Below, piece by piece: positions 9,384 through 19,709 of a stretch of DNA of 64,000 nt (positions are counted from its first letter, which is position 1; each line of letters starts with the position of its first letter). A model generated the notes under the pieces. That model had not been told where the DNA came from. It saw only the letters and a program-made list of their open reading frames with translations, and ran no database searches. This DNA is from Methylobacter psychrophilus (GTDB lineage Bacteria; Pseudomonadota; Gammaproteobacteria; Methylococcales; Methylomonadaceae). A program made the translations under genes and the position numbers. The DNA is taken from assembly GCF_025583945.1 (NCBI RefSeq), contig NZ_JAOEGU010000003.1, positions 1-64,000 of the forward strand, written 5' to 3'.

Positions 9384-9414
9384 TGTCATTCCCAGGTGAT
9401 TATTAGGAATGACA
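9384..9414 (-). terminator. hairpin after the SOR-like gene
   Basis: TGTCATTCC (9384-9392) pairs with GGAATGACA (9406-9414) across a 13-nt loop. It starts 9 nt past the stop of the minus-strand gene at 9423. There is no strong U tract, so it may terminate weakly or be a mobile-repeat arm. Confidence 0.4.
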
Positions 9415-9422
9415 TTATTCGT

Positions 9423-9851
9423 TTATACCTTGGCTTCGTTTAACCACAAATCATGTTTATTACACATGCTCAACACATATAGCATTCCGCTATAACCTTG
9501 CAGGGTAAATGTTGATATTGCAGCGATATCTTTAGTTGGATCAAACATATGCTCATCTAAAAACTTATGATTACTATCCAACAATACATGTTTCACAATA
9601 TAGTGTTCATAACCTTTCATTTCGTGAGGCGTTACCACTTTTACGGTTACTTTTCCGCCCGCACTCTCTATATCAATACTAGGTAAATGCGTTGCAACCT
9701 TTCCACTCCAGCGACCAGGATCTTCCTTGGTATAATAAATATCGCTGGCTCCCTTTACCTGCTTTTCAGTATTAGCCAAGGCTATTGTTGGAGCGATAAT
9801 ACCCGCGCCAATACCGGCGACACTCAGACGAATAAAGTTACGACGTTCCAT
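9423..9851 (-). CDS. Tat-exported superoxide reductase-like (desulfoferrodoxin family) protein
   Basis: The 142-residue protein starts with a twin-arginine signal (ERRNFIRLS, then a hydrophobic stretch to IALA near residue 26). The rest resembles the catalytic domain of superoxide reductases. The likely metal ligands are H55 (THLP), H76 and H83 (HEMKGYEHYI), and C130 and H133 (MCNKHDLW), which corresponds to the Fe(His)4(Cys) set. The Glu-Lys pair normally just before the first ligand histidine is replaced by Ala-Thr (residues 53-54), so classical catalysis is uncertain. An AGAGGA ribosome site precedes the ATG. Its neighbours are exported copper-type proteins. I infer a folded periplasmic metalloprotein. 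Confidence 0.75.
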   Translation of the reverse strand: MERRNFIRLSVAGIGAGIIAPTIALANTEKQVKGASDIYYTKEDPGRWSGKVATHLPSIDIESAGGKVTVKVVTPHEMKGYEHYIVKHVLLDSNHKFLDEHMFDPTKDIAAISTFTLQGYSGMLYVLSMCNKHDLWLNEAKV

Positions 9852-9967
9852 AGTAGATCCTCTTTTTGGATTATTTGTTGCATCTCAATTGAGGCAGAGA
9901 CACGCTGCCTGATATTTACAGACTTGGTAGTCCATGCACTAAAAACTGACCCAAATATTTATAAGCA

Positions 9968-10783
9968 TCAATCTGCTGTTCGTGAGCGTAATGTTCTGGC
10001 TTTTAAATAACTCAACCCCTTGGCTAAACCATTCAATACCAAGGGCGCACCGCCTATGGCTACCGCATCAACCAGACAATACCAGGCTGCGACGCCACTT
10101 GGCGGGTTACCCTGAGGCAATCCCAAAACCGGATCAATTGCTGCCCATTTCCAGGTACCGACTGCAGTACCGATTAATTCCAGCCATGTCGTAATAAAGA
10201 AAGCCGCCAGATAAACCATAGGCGAACGACCTTTAAACAGATAAACCAAAAACACACAAAATAGCAAGGCACCCACTGCATCACCCTGCTGCGGCAAGCC
10301 GCTGATACCCCAAAGCGACCAAATACCACAGACTGATATTACCAGCGCGGTAATTTCTCTGGCATATCTTAAAAACAAGCCGGAACGCGCCAAAGCAACA
10401 GCCGTTAAATAAACCATACCGTGACCAGGTGGCACATACGCCGGTACATTTCCAAATCGGTAAGTGTAACCGCCCATAAAAGGAGATGCAAAGTGTTCAC
10501 CGATAGTGGCAAAAATAACCGCTATGACAACCTGCACTCTAATTTCCCTATTTTCTCCGAGCAGCAAGCCAATTAAAAATACCCAACCACTGACTCCAAG
10601 CGCATTTTGTTTTTCTATGCCGGCATCCGCATCGCTAATTAAACAGATTGCTACACAAAAAAAAGTAAACGCTGCTATAAAATAATCCCGCTTTTTATGC
10701 GGGTAAGCTATATGACTAGCCGGAAAATGGCTTAGTAAAGCAACTTCGTTTAGTCTTAATCTTAAAAGTTTTAAATCTATCAT
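9968..10783 (-). CDS. multi-pass membrane protein of unknown function
   Basis: I do not recognise this 271-residue protein. After a soluble, basic N-terminus (about 35 residues) it has roughly seven or eight hydrophobic segments. The most distinctive feature is GNVPAYVPPGHGMVYLTAVALARS in the middle, where Pro-Pro-Gly-His-Gly lies at a membrane edge; later come TWLELIGTAVGTWKW and NPPSGVAAWYCLVDA. The ordered Trp, His and Gly residues suggest an enzyme or cofactor site rather than a plain transporter. It lies 22 bp downstream of yqaA, so the two are probably co-transcribed. Confidence 0.6.
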   Translation of the reverse strand: MIDLKLLRLRLNEVALLSHFPASHIAYPHKKRDYFIAAFTFFCVAICLISDADAGIEKQNALGVSGWVFLIGLLLGENREIRVQVVIAVIFATIGEHFASPFMGGYTYRFGNVPAYVPPGHGMVYLTAVALARSGLFLRYAREITALVISVCGIWSLWGISGLPQQGDAVGALLFCVFLVYLFKGRSPMVYLAAFFITTWLELIGTAVGTWKWAAIDPVLGLPQGNPPSGVAAWYCLVDAVAIGGAPLVLNGLAKGLSYLKARTLRSRTAD

Positions 10784-10805
10784 TGAACAAACCTATTTTC
10801 CAGCT

Positions 10806-11231
10806 TCAAACAAACAGCCATGCGATCACCGCGTATCTGCCAAACTTTCCCAACAAAATAACTGAACAGGCTGGCAATAACGGGAGCTTTAACCATCCGC
10901 CTGCGAAACATAAAGCATCACCGATTACCGGTAACCATGAAAAAAAAAGCACCCAGATACCTCTTTTTTTTACCATGATTAGTGCCTTCTGCTTTTTTTC
11001 TGACAACAGGCTGGCCACTGGAAATTTTCTCGCCGCCAGCATCCCTAATCCCCACGTTGTCATTGCGCCCAAAGTATTGCCAATAGCAGCTACAATAACC
11101 AGGTGCCGAACTTGAAAATGCCCTTCCGATACCATGTAAGCCAAAACAGCTTCAGAACCACCCGGTGCAATGGTTGATGATATAAATGCACTGAGAAACA
11201 GTCCCCACATACCACTCACTATTTCTTGCAT
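10806..11231 (-). CDS. yqaA: YqaA family (DedA-like, VTT domain) membrane protein
   Basis: This 141-residue protein has the same length as E. coli YqaA (142 aa) and the same landmarks. An early FISSTIAPGGSEAVL matches the family's S-x-LPGNSE-like segment, and FSWLPVIGDALCFAGGW matches SWMPVVGDLLCLLAGW. The family is related to DedA/VTT proteins, which are linked to lipid movement and membrane homeostasis. It has three to four membrane helices. It sits between the unknown membrane protein and the cupredoxin gene. Its exact role is unknown. Confidence 0.85.
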   Translation of the reverse strand: MQEIVSGMWGLFLSAFISSTIAPGGSEAVLAYMVSEGHFQVRHLVIVAAIGNTLGAMTTWGLGMLAARKFPVASLLSEKKQKALIMVKKRGIWVLFFSWLPVIGDALCFAGGWLKLPLLPACSVILLGKFGRYAVIAWLFV

Positions 11232-11247
11232 TTATTTATCTCAAAAA

Positions 11248-11278
11248 AAAACCCTGCGTTCAAAGAGCACAGGGTTTT
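11248..11278 (-). terminator. rho-independent terminator after the cupredoxin gene
   Basis: On the minus strand AAAACCCTG pairs with CAGGGTTTT over a 13-nt loop, and the right arm runs into a run of about ten T residues. It lies 16 nt past the stop of the gene at 11294-12193, so yqaA likely has a separate start or depends on readthrough. Confidence 0.85.
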
Positions 11279-11293
11279 CGATGTTACCTGTAT

Positions 11294-12193
11294 TTATTTT
11301 CCAGGCAATATCTTGTTTTTGTAAGCAACAATCAATCTAATCAGACGAGACAGTAGCTTTACAGCCAACTCAATAAAGGCTCTCAACAAATCAAATACGT
11401 AAGCAACCACCTCTGACACGCTCATGCCTTTAAACTTGCGTGCCAGAAAGGGTGCAGCAAGCAGACCTAATGCCAAGCCAATCACCGTAACACCTGAAAT
11501 AACAGAATCATCAGGCGGCACAGCTGTTTTGGGAGCAGGACTGGCAGCATCTGCTACAGGTGCACTATCAATCTCGCTCGCAGCTTTTGCCATTAATTCA
11601 GGCAACGTTGCCTTATAATCATCCGCTATAACATAAGCAGTTACACCCGGAATACTCGGCAAATCACCATCACCTTCACCGACCTTAAACTGGGCTTTCA
11701 TGCCTTTTTCCATATGCTGGGCAATATCACAATGCACCAGATAGGTTTTATCGCCGGGCGGTAAAATCAATGTTCCTGAAATTTTTGAAGGACCAGTCGC
11801 TTCCAAATGAAACATCCCTTTGGGATATAAATATTTAGGCAGACCATGCATCATCCATTGATGCCGCACGTTATCCTCATTAATAAAATGAACCGTTAAT
11901 TTAGTGCACGGTTTAAATTTAAATTCCTGAGTATCAAATGCAAACATTCTACCTGGGAATTTTTCAGCATATTTATGACCGGCATGTACAGTAATTTCTT
12001 TGGTTTCAGATATGCTATCGCAACCACCGGGTAAAGTATCGGCATTCTGCCCCATCACCATACCTCCGGCCATGTCCATCAAGTGGCCATCACCATGATC
12101 CATCAGCATGCTGTCATGATCTTCGTACTCCTGAGCCATTACTGGCACAGAGAAAAGAACCATCAGCACTCCAACCGACAATAACTTCACCAT
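11294..12193 (-). CDS. exported cupredoxin (type 1 copper) with C-terminal membrane anchor
   Basis: The protein has 299 residues from the ATG at 12193, which has an AGAGGA ribosome site; an upstream in-frame TTG is too close to it. A signal peptide ends near VMA (residue 20). Residues 26-49 are rich in His and Met (HDSMLMDHGDGHLMDM), which suggests metal capture. A plastocyanin/azurin-like domain covers about 60-172. Its apparent type 1 copper ligands are H111 (VRHQW) and C155-x4-H160-x4-M165 (VHCDIAQHMEKGM). An Ala/Pro linker leads to a membrane helix (231-250) and a basic cytoplasmic tail of about 45 residues. This gives a periplasmic copper or electron-carrier protein tethered to the inner membrane. 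The redox partner is unknown. Confidence 0.82.
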   Translation of the reverse strand: MVKLLSVGVLMVLFSVPVMAQEYEDHDSMLMDHGDGHLMDMAGGMVMGQNADTLPGGCDSISETKEITVHAGHKYAEKFPGRMFAFDTQEFKFKPCTKLTVHFINEDNVRHQWMMHGLPKYLYPKGMFHLEATGPSKISGTLILPPGDKTYLVHCDIAQHMEKGMKAQFKVGEGDGDLPSIPGVTAYVIADDYKATLPELMAKAASEIDSAPVADAASPAPKTAVPPDDSVISGVTVIGLALGLLAAPFLARKFKGMSVSEVVAYVFDLLRAFIELAVKLLSRLIRLIVAYKNKILPGK

Positions 12194-12306
12194 TCTCAAT
12201 TTCCTCTTATACTTGACATAATCAATACATTTTTTACGATCAATTATCAGTAAGGACGCTAAAGCTCAAATAACCAAACCTACCAGACAATTTATAATTG
12301 CTTAAC

Positions 12307-12386
12307 AATATTACGCGTTAGTCTTAAAAATCAAAATAAATAGTCTTTTATAAAGAATTTATTATTCGCATTAAGCGCGTAATATT
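12307..12386. repeat. 11-bp inverted repeat between the two copper-type genes
   Basis: AATATTACGCG (12307-12317) is repeated in inverse as CGCGTAATATT (12376-12386), 58 bp apart. The right arm starts 12 nt past the stop of the gene at 12398. The pair lies in the upstream region of the cupredoxin gene. It could be an operator pair or an RNA stem; no promoter was confidently identified. Confidence 0.5.
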
Positions 12387-12397
12387 ATGTGTTTATT

Positions 12398-13012
12398 TTA
12401 GCTTTTAATTTTTTTAATCACTTCATCAACTTTACGTTTGAAGCCTGCGCTTGACAAATACAATACATATAGCCCGGCAATGGCAAAAAATGCATATAAC
12501 AACATGCTGTTTCTGCTCACAGATTGACCTGCGCCGGCCTTAAAGCCCATATGTACGTCTAATCTCTCACCTTGGCTACGATTCTCAGTATCTGCAGGAT
12601 CTGGAACCAAAGTAATATGAATCAGATATTGACCAGCTTCCGGCACACCATTTTTCAATTCTAAATTAACAGAACCTGATTTATGTTTTGCACTGGGCAA
12701 AAAGAAAACGCGTGTACCTTCAGGTTCTTTGGTCACTTCAAACTCAACCAACATGTTTCTGTATTTCATATCCTGGTAATCAAAAACCAGTTGCGTTAAG
12801 GTATTTATAGCTGGCAAGTTACCGCAAAATTCTTCTGCCGGATAAGCATTGGGCTGATAAGCTGTGTAATGAACCCAATGGGAAGGCTGCAATTCAAATT
12901 TACACTGATCAGTGTCAGTACCAGCCGCACCACCATGCGCCCATAACGATGCGGAAAAAAACAATCCCAAAAGCCCTAGAAAACCGGTTCTTATTAGCTG
13001 TACTTTATTCAT
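12398..13012 (-). CDS. exported membrane-anchored protein with predicted N-terminal histidine, copper-type candidate
   Basis: From the ATG at 13012 (AGGAAGG ribosome site) the product has 204 residues. The signal peptide ends SLWA, so cleavage after residue 25 would give a mature protein beginning H26-G-G. An N-terminal His of this kind is a copper ligand in PmoB, CopC and related proteins. Close by are C37, H45, H48 (PSHWVHYTAYQP) and C63. A beta-rich domain follows to about residue 160, then a single membrane helix (169-187) and a Lys-rich cytoplasmic tail. I cannot name the family. Its position upstream of the cupredoxin gene, with similar anchored topology, suggests a shared task in copper handling or electron transfer. 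Confidence 0.72.
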   Translation of the reverse strand: MNKVQLIRTGFLGLLGLFFSASLWAHGGAAGTDTDQCKFELQPSHWVHYTAYQPNAYPAEEFCGNLPAINTLTQLVFDYQDMKYRNMLVEFEVTKEPEGTRVFFLPSAKHKSGSVNLELKNGVPEAGQYLIHITLVPDPADTENRSQGERLDVHMGFKAGAGQSVSRNSMLLYAFFAIAGLYVLYLSSAGFKRKVDEVIKKIKS

Positions 13013-13292
13013 GATACCTTCCTGTTTAAATAAAATAATTATTATTATGCGAGCCATTTTTAATGCTCTTTTATAAGTTTGATTTGGTCAAAAAAAGCTA
13101 CATTTGCCACATATCTAACTCATTTCAAACCCAACTCTAGCATATCAGCTCATCTAAATAAAGCAATTGCTAGAAAACCAGACTAAAATAGGCGATACAT
13201 AAACAAATGATAATACGCGCATTGCGCTATTGCTATCTAACCGTCCTTTTCGTAGACTTAAGCTAATTTATTTTAATCGGAGCCCAAAAAAA

Positions 13293-14930
13293 ATGTCATC
13301 TTTGACTACCTCAAAAGCGTGGACTGCCTTACAAACCCATTACTATCAAACTAAAAATAATTCTCTACGTGATGCTTTCAAAAAGGACATTAATCGGTTC
13401 AATAAATTCTCTATTAATTTCAATGAGATTCTATTTGATTATTCCAAAAACAGAATAACAGACGAAACTTTATTGCTATTGAAAGATCTTGCCAACCACG
13501 CAGAACTGGATAAAAAAATTAAAGCGATGTTTTCCGGTGAAAAAATTAACACCACAGAGCATCGGGCTGTTCTCCATACTGCATTACGCAATAAAAGCAA
13601 TAATCCCGTTTATGTTGATGAACAAGATGTTATGCCTGAAATTAATCGGGTTTTGGCAAAAATGCGCGTTTTCTGCACATCGGTTCGTTCCGGCGAATGG
13701 AAAGGCTATAGCGGAAAAGCTATAACCGACATTGTCAATATTGGCATAGGCGGTTCCGGCTTGGGGCCAAAAATGGTTTCAATGGCCCTAACGCCTTATA
13801 GCTCGGACAGCTTAAGAGTACATTATGTCTCCAATATTGATCAAACCAATATTGTTGAAGTACTAAAGCCGTTATCTCCAGAAACTACTTTATTTATTGT
13901 TGCCTCTAAGGTATTTTCTACTCAAGAGACGATGATGAATGCCCAATCTGCAAAAAACTGGCTTCTTGATAGCGCAAAAGACCCGCTTGCCATTGCCAAG
14001 CACTTTGTTGCCATTTCAACTCATACCGAAAATGTTGCCAAGTTTGGTATAGATACCAACAACATGTTCGAATTTTGGGACTGGGTGGGCGGTCGTTATT
14101 CTCTTTGGTCAGCAGTAGGCTTATCGATTGCCTTATACATAGGCATGGATCATTTTGAAGATCTTTTACTGGGCGCATACGAAGCAGATTGCCATTTTCG
14201 CGACACGCCTTTTGAACAAAATATTCCGGTAATAATGGCCTTACTGGGAGTTTGGTATAACAATTTTTTTAATGCTGACTCACATGCTTTACTGCCTTAC
14301 GACCAATCCATGCGTTATTTCGCTGATTATTTTCAACAAGGCGATATGGAAAGTAATGGCAAAAGTATTACCCTGCAAGGTGAAAAAGTCGATTACAGCA
14401 CCGGCCCAATTATTTGGGGACAGCCGGGCACCAACGGACAGCATGCTTTTTTCCAACTGATACACCAAGGTACCAAACTTGTACCCTGCGACTTTTTGGC
14501 TGCTGCAAACAGTCATTACAAACTACCAGGCCACCATGATATTTTAATATCAAACTTTCTCGCACAGCCGGAAGCATTAATGAACGGCTTAACCGCTGAA
14601 GAAGTTAAAGTTAAACTTACCCCTGGCGAACAAGCGGATCCCGTTCTCGTTGCATCGAAAGTATTTGACGGTAATAAACCATCAAATTCTTTCCTTTTTA
14701 ATAAAATGACACCGAAAACCCTAGGTTCGTTATTGGCATTTTACGAGCATAAAATTTTTGTTCAAGGTGCCATCTGGAATATAAATTCATTTGATCAAAT
14801 GGGTGTGGAATTAGGCAAAATATTGGCCAGTGTGATTTTGCCTGAACTTCAAAATGATGAAATAATTACCAGCCATGATTGCTCGACTAACGCCCTGATT
14901 AACATCTATAAAAAATTACGGGAATCTTGA
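13293..14930 (+). CDS. pgi: glucose-6-phosphate isomerase
   Basis: The protein has 545 residues from the ATG at 13293, close to the E. coli enzyme (549). The longer frame starting at 13230 would add 21 unrelated residues; ATCGGAG lies 10 nt before the chosen start. Motifs are [14 protein letters not shown] (sugar-phosphate loop), [24 protein letters not shown] with the catalytic Glu/His region, and [24 protein letters not shown] near the end. It interconverts glucose 6-phosphate and fructose 6-phosphate. In a methylotroph this would also serve the hexulose-phosphate cycle. It is monocistronic and convergent with tadA. Confidence 0.97.
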   Translation: MSSLTTSKAWTALQTHYYQTKNNSLRDAFKKDINRFNKFSINFNEILFDYSKNRITDETLLLLKDLANHAELDKKIKAMFSGEKINTTEHRAVLHTALRNKSNNPVYVDEQDVMPEINRVLAKMRVFCTSVRSGEWKGYSGKAITDIVNIGIGGSGLGPKMVSMALTPYSSDSLRVHYVSNIDQTNIVEVLKPLSPETTLFIVASKVFSTQETMMNAQSAKNWLLDSAKDPLAIAKHFVAISTHTENVAKFGIDTNNMFEFWDWVGGRYSLWSAVGLSIALYIGMDHFEDLLLGAYEADCHFRDTPFEQNIPVIMALLGVWYNNFFNADSHALLPYDQSMRYFADYFQQGDMESNGKSITLQGEKVDYSTGPIIWGQPGTNGQHAFFQLIHQGTKLVPCDFLAAANSHYKLPGHHDILISNFLAQPEALMNGLTAEEVKVKLTPGEQADPVLVASKVFDGNKPSNSFLFNKMTPKTLGSLLAFYEHKIFVQGAIWNINSFDQMGVELGKILASVILPELQNDEIITSHDCSTNALINIYKKLRES

Positions 14931-14996
14931 TTCAATCAGACGCATTTTTGAATCACCATGCTGCTGACGAACGACGAACAGAAACCTCGCAAAACG

Positions 14997-15458
14997 TCAG
15001 CGTCTGGCCCGAAAAAAATCTCTTAACAGTTCGGAGCATTCCATTTCCAAAACACCGCCAAGCCAGTTAATTCGATGATTTAAAAAACTTGCATCGGAAA
15101 GACTCAACGCATTACAAACTGCTCCTCGTTTGGGATCAGGCGCACCAAAAACCAGACGCTTAATCCGGGCATGACTGATCGCACCCATACACATCACGCA
15201 AGGCTCTAAAGTCACGTATAATGTAGCGTCACACAAGCGATAATTTTCCAGAACCCGCCCTGCCTTTCTTAAGGCCACCATTTCGGCATGAGCAGTCGGA
15301 TCATGCGTTGTAATAGGAACATTCCAACCTTCAGCAATACATCGATTATCTTTGACAACTATCGCCCCAACGGGCACTTCACCTTGTTCCCCTGCTCTTT
15401 GTGCCAATCTGAAGGCATAACGCATCCATGCCTCATCCTCAGCAGGACTTATTCCCAT
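14997..15458 (-). CDS. tadA: tRNA-specific adenosine deaminase
   Basis: This 153-residue zinc deaminase makes inosine at the wobble position of tRNA-Arg. H57-A-E59 supplies a zinc ligand and the catalytic Glu. P86-C87-V-M-C90 supplies the two cysteine ligands. The following [15 protein letters not shown] is typical of TadA rather than cytosine deaminases. The start overlaps the end of guaA by 10 bp, so it is likely coupled to guaA. Confidence 0.95.
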   Translation of the reverse strand: MGISPAEDEAWMRYAFRLAQRAGEQGEVPVGAIVVKDNRCIAEGWNVPITTHDPTAHAEMVALRKAGRVLENYRLCDATLYVTLEPCVMCMGAISHARIKRLVFGAPDPKRGAVCNALSLSDASFLNHRINWLGGVLEMECSELLRDFFRARR

Positions 15459-17035
15459 TCAATGGTTGCTGGTGGCTTACCTGATATATCATAAGCAACA
15501 CGCGAAATACCCGGAACTTCATTAATAATGCGACGAGAAATCAGATCAAGAAATTCATAAGGCAAATGTGCCCAACGCGCAGTCATAAAATCAATAGTTT
15601 CAACGGCACGAATGGCAATAACATAATCATAACGTCGCCCATCACCCATGACACCCACTGATTTAACCGGTAAAAATACCGCAAATGCCTGACTTACCTT
15701 GTCGTAAAGATCATGCCGATACAATTCTTCAATAAAAATTGCATCTGCCTGACGTAATAAATCGGCATATTGTTTTTTAACTTCACCCAAGATTCTTACA
15801 CCCAAACCCGGCCCTGGAAATGGATGGCGAAAAACCATATCAGCTGGTAAACCTAATTCCAGACCTAATCGCCTTACTTCATCTTTAAACAATTCGCGCA
15901 ACGGCTCAACCAGTTTTAAAGTCATATTTTCCGGTAAACCACCAACATTATGATGTGATTTAATCAAGTGTGCCTTACCGCTTTTAGAACCCGCTGATTC
16001 AATGACATCAGGATAAATCGTACCTTGCGCCAACCATTTTGCATCAGCTATTTTTGATGCCTCTTCATCAAAAATCTCCACAAACAGATTGCCGATAATT
16101 TTACGTTTCTGCTCAGGATCCGAAATACCGATCAAGGCATTTAAATAACGCTCTTCAGCGTCCACCCTGATTACTTTAACACCCAAATGTTCGGCAAATA
16201 TTGCCATCACCTGATCACCTTCGTGCAAACGCAGAAGTCCGGTATCAACAAATACACAAGTAAGCTGGTCTTTAATGGCCTCATGCAACAAGGCTGCTAC
16301 AACAGAAGAATCAACGCCACCAGACAAACCTAAAATGACATGATCTGTACCTACTTTTTCACGCACGGCCTTAATACTGTCTTCAACAATATTACTGGCA
16401 GTCCATAACGCATCACAACCGCAAATATCCAGCACAAAACGCGACAAAATACGCCCGCCCTGCTTGGTATGCGTAACTTCAGGATGAAACTGTAAGGCAT
16501 AAAAAGACTTTGCTTCATTGGCAATACCCGCAATTGGAGCCCCCTCTGAACTCGCAATAGAGATAAAACCTTGAGGCAATTCAACAACACGATCGCCATG
16601 ACTCATCCATACATCCAGCAAACCAAAGCCTTCATCAGAAAGATGATCTTCTATGCCTGTCAATAACTTTGAATGCCCACGCGCCCTGATTTGTGCATAA
16701 CCAAACTCACGATGATCGGAGGATTCAACCTTGCCGCCCATTTGTTCGGTCATGGTCTGCATACCGTAACAAATACCCAGTACCGGCACACCCAATTCAA
16801 ATACTATATTAGGCGCTCGCGGCGTATCATCGCTGGTGACAGTATCGGGGCCACCCGACAAGATAATGCCATTGGGGACAAATTGTTTGATTTCCGTTTC
16901 GCTACATTCACAGGAATAAATTTCACAATAAACGCCAATTTCACGAATGCGACGTGCAATTAACTGGGTATATTGTGAGCCGAAATCTAAAATAAGGATC
17001 TTTTGACTATGGATATTAGTGGCTTCTTGTTTCAC
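15449..17035 (-). CDS. guaA: GMP synthase (glutamine-hydrolysing)
   Basis: The enzyme amidates XMP to GMP. The N-terminal class I amidotransferase has GICYGMQ with the nucleophile Cys and FHPEV with the catalytic His. The ATP-pyrophosphatase domain has [10 protein letters not shown], and the C-terminal dimerisation domain ends with [14 protein letters not shown] at 17035 gives 528 residues beginning [12 protein letters not shown], which aligns with E. coli GuaA (525, MTENIHKHR). A longer frame from a TTG at 17083 adds 16 unsupported residues. No strong ribosome site is seen at either start. The gene follows guaB by 131 bp in the usual guaBA order. Confidence 0.95.
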   Translation of the reverse strand: MKQEATNIHSQKILILDFGSQYTQLIARRIREIGVYCEIYSCECSETEIKQFVPNGIILSGGPDTVTSDDTPRAPNIVFELGVPVLGICYGMQTMTEQMGGKVESSDHREFGYAQIRARGHSKLLTGIEDHLSDEGFGLLDVWMSHGDRVVELPQGFISIASSEGAPIAGIANEAKSFYALQFHPEVTHTKQGGRILSRFVLDICGCDALWTASNIVEDSIKAVREKVGTDHVILGLSGGVDSSVVAALLHEAIKDQLTCVFVDTGLLRLHEGDQVMAIFAEHLGVKVIRVDAEERYLNALIGISDPEQKRKIIGNLFVEIFDEEASKIADAKWLAQGTIYPDVIESAGSKSGKAHLIKSHHNVGGLPENMTLKLVEPLRELFKDEVRRLGLELGLPADMVFRHPFPGPGLGVRILGEVKKQYADLLRQADAIFIEELYRHDLYDKVSQAFAVFLPVKSVGVMGDGRRYDYVIAIRAVETIDFMTARWAHLPYEFLDLISRRIINEVPGISRVAYDISGKPPATIEWE

Positions 17036-17166
17036 GGTATTGTATGTAGATATTGGATAAAAGGGCGAACGTACGTACAACAAAGATTAAAACAGACTTA
17101 CACGGATTATTTATAATTTTTATCCGTAGTTGTCCATTTAAATCCCTGTCATCAGTGAACTAAGTG

Positions 17167-18642
<1,476 letters not shown>

Positions 18643-18668
18643 CTAAACAATTACTAAAATAACCAAGC

Positions 18669-18697
18669 ATTATACGACGAGTTTAGCAACTACTGTA
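18669..18697 (-). promoter_or_regulatory. guaB promoter candidate
   Basis: On the minus strand TATAAT (18674-18669) is a perfect -10, extended by G at the position before. A weak -35 TACAGT (18697-18692) is spaced 17 bp away. Transcription would start near 18662, about 29 nt before the guaB ATG. Confidence 0.5.
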
Positions 18698-19224
18698 GCA
18701 CTAAAAAAATCGCGTCTCTTTGTAATAGAATAACCTCCTGAAAATCTTCGGCATAAAATACGATGGATAGTAGTATTTTCATACCCTAAAATCCCCATTC
18801 CAACTACATTAAGTACAACTCTTTAAGCTAACCGCAATAACAGGCTATAAACGCATAACGACTTACCAAAAGAATAAGGATCGTGGAATATTAAATTGAA
18901 AATATAATTAACCATCCCAACTTTAAAGAAAGTATAACCTGAAAACGCCGTCATTTTTATGGCAATGAAGTTACTATCCACAAAAGTGATATAGCAAAGT
19001 TGTTTTTCTTGATTTAAGAAGGTATCTTACGAGAGGTAATTTAAGTAGCAGTAGAATAACGCCGTAATATACAGACAAGTATCAGTGGCCGCTATTACCG
19101 ATGACTGCTAAATTGAAATTGATGAAAAAATGCTTGGCGCCTATTTGGAAAAGCATGCACTTCAGTAATATTTATTTTTCAAACAGCCATTAAAAAACAC
19201 TGAACAATCAAATGATTAATTGAT
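18698..19224. other. intergenic stretch, no gene recognised
   Basis: About 530 bp between the guaB promoter and the sspB terminator hold no frame longer than about 30 codons and no recognisable RNA. It is AT-rich and may hold a decayed sequence, but I could not match it to any family. Confidence 0.5.
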
Positions 19225-19247
19225 AGCAGGCACACTAACTGCCTGCT
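19225..19247 (-). terminator. hairpin downstream of sspB
   Basis: AGCAGGCA (19225-19232) pairs perfectly with TGCCTGCT (19240-19247) across a 7-nt loop. It lies 72 nt past the sspB stop on the minus strand. The U tract is poor. Confidence 0.5.
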
Positions 19248-19318
19248 TTACCTGCAAATATCCCGACTAAAAAACAATGCTATGTATTGGCGTGCGTAAC
19301 ATAGCAAAGGATTCATAG

Positions 19319-19699
19319 TTATTTTACTATACGTAAGGTAGGTCTTGTTGGTGGCTTAATTTCGGGTGGTGGCGTTTCATCAGAGCCTTCATCTTCCTGA
19401 TCAAAGATCATGCCTTTACCATTTTCTTGAGCATAGATTGCCATTACTGCCGCCATAGGCACAACAATATGCAGGGGCTTGCCACTAAACCGGGCATTAA
19501 ATTCAATTTCAGCGTTGCCAAGAGAAAGACCTTGTATAGCTTCAGGCCTTATATTTAGCAAAATCTTGCCGTCCTCAACTAATTGTTGCGGCAAAATTGC
19601 ATTACTGAATTCTGCATTAACCAATAGATGCGGCGTTAAATTATTATCAATAATCCATTCATAAATCGAACGAATTAAATAGGGCTTTAAAGGAGTCAT
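19319..19699 (-). CDS. sspB: ClpXP adaptor, stringent starvation protein B
   Basis: The 126-residue protein is an SspB adaptor. It binds ssrA-tagged proteins stalled on ribosomes and hands them to ClpXP. The N-terminal part begins MTPLKPYLIRSIYEWIIDN, the compact substrate-binding fold with ARFSGKPLHIVVPMAAVMAIYA near residue 70. A flexible acidic linker leads to the C-terminal TLRIVK tail, the short ClpX-docking peptide. It lies 10 bp after sspA in the standard sspAB order. Confidence 0.95.
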   Translation of the reverse strand: MTPLKPYLIRSIYEWIIDNNLTPHLLVNAEFSNAILPQQLVEDGKILLNIRPEAIQGLSLGNAEIEFNARFSGKPLHIVVPMAAVMAIYAQENGKGMIFDQEDEGSDETPPPEIKPPTRPTLRIVK

Positions 19700-19709
19700 G
19701 TTGCGATAG

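Noticed and set aside
17036-17083. N-terminal extension of guaA from a TTG codon
   Set aside because: The extra 16 residues do not match the family start. A GTG at 17035 gives the usual length and start sequence.
18698-19224. Possible decayed transposase or gene remnant
   Set aside because: Translated fragments are under about 30 codons and match no family I know. There are no terminal repeats.
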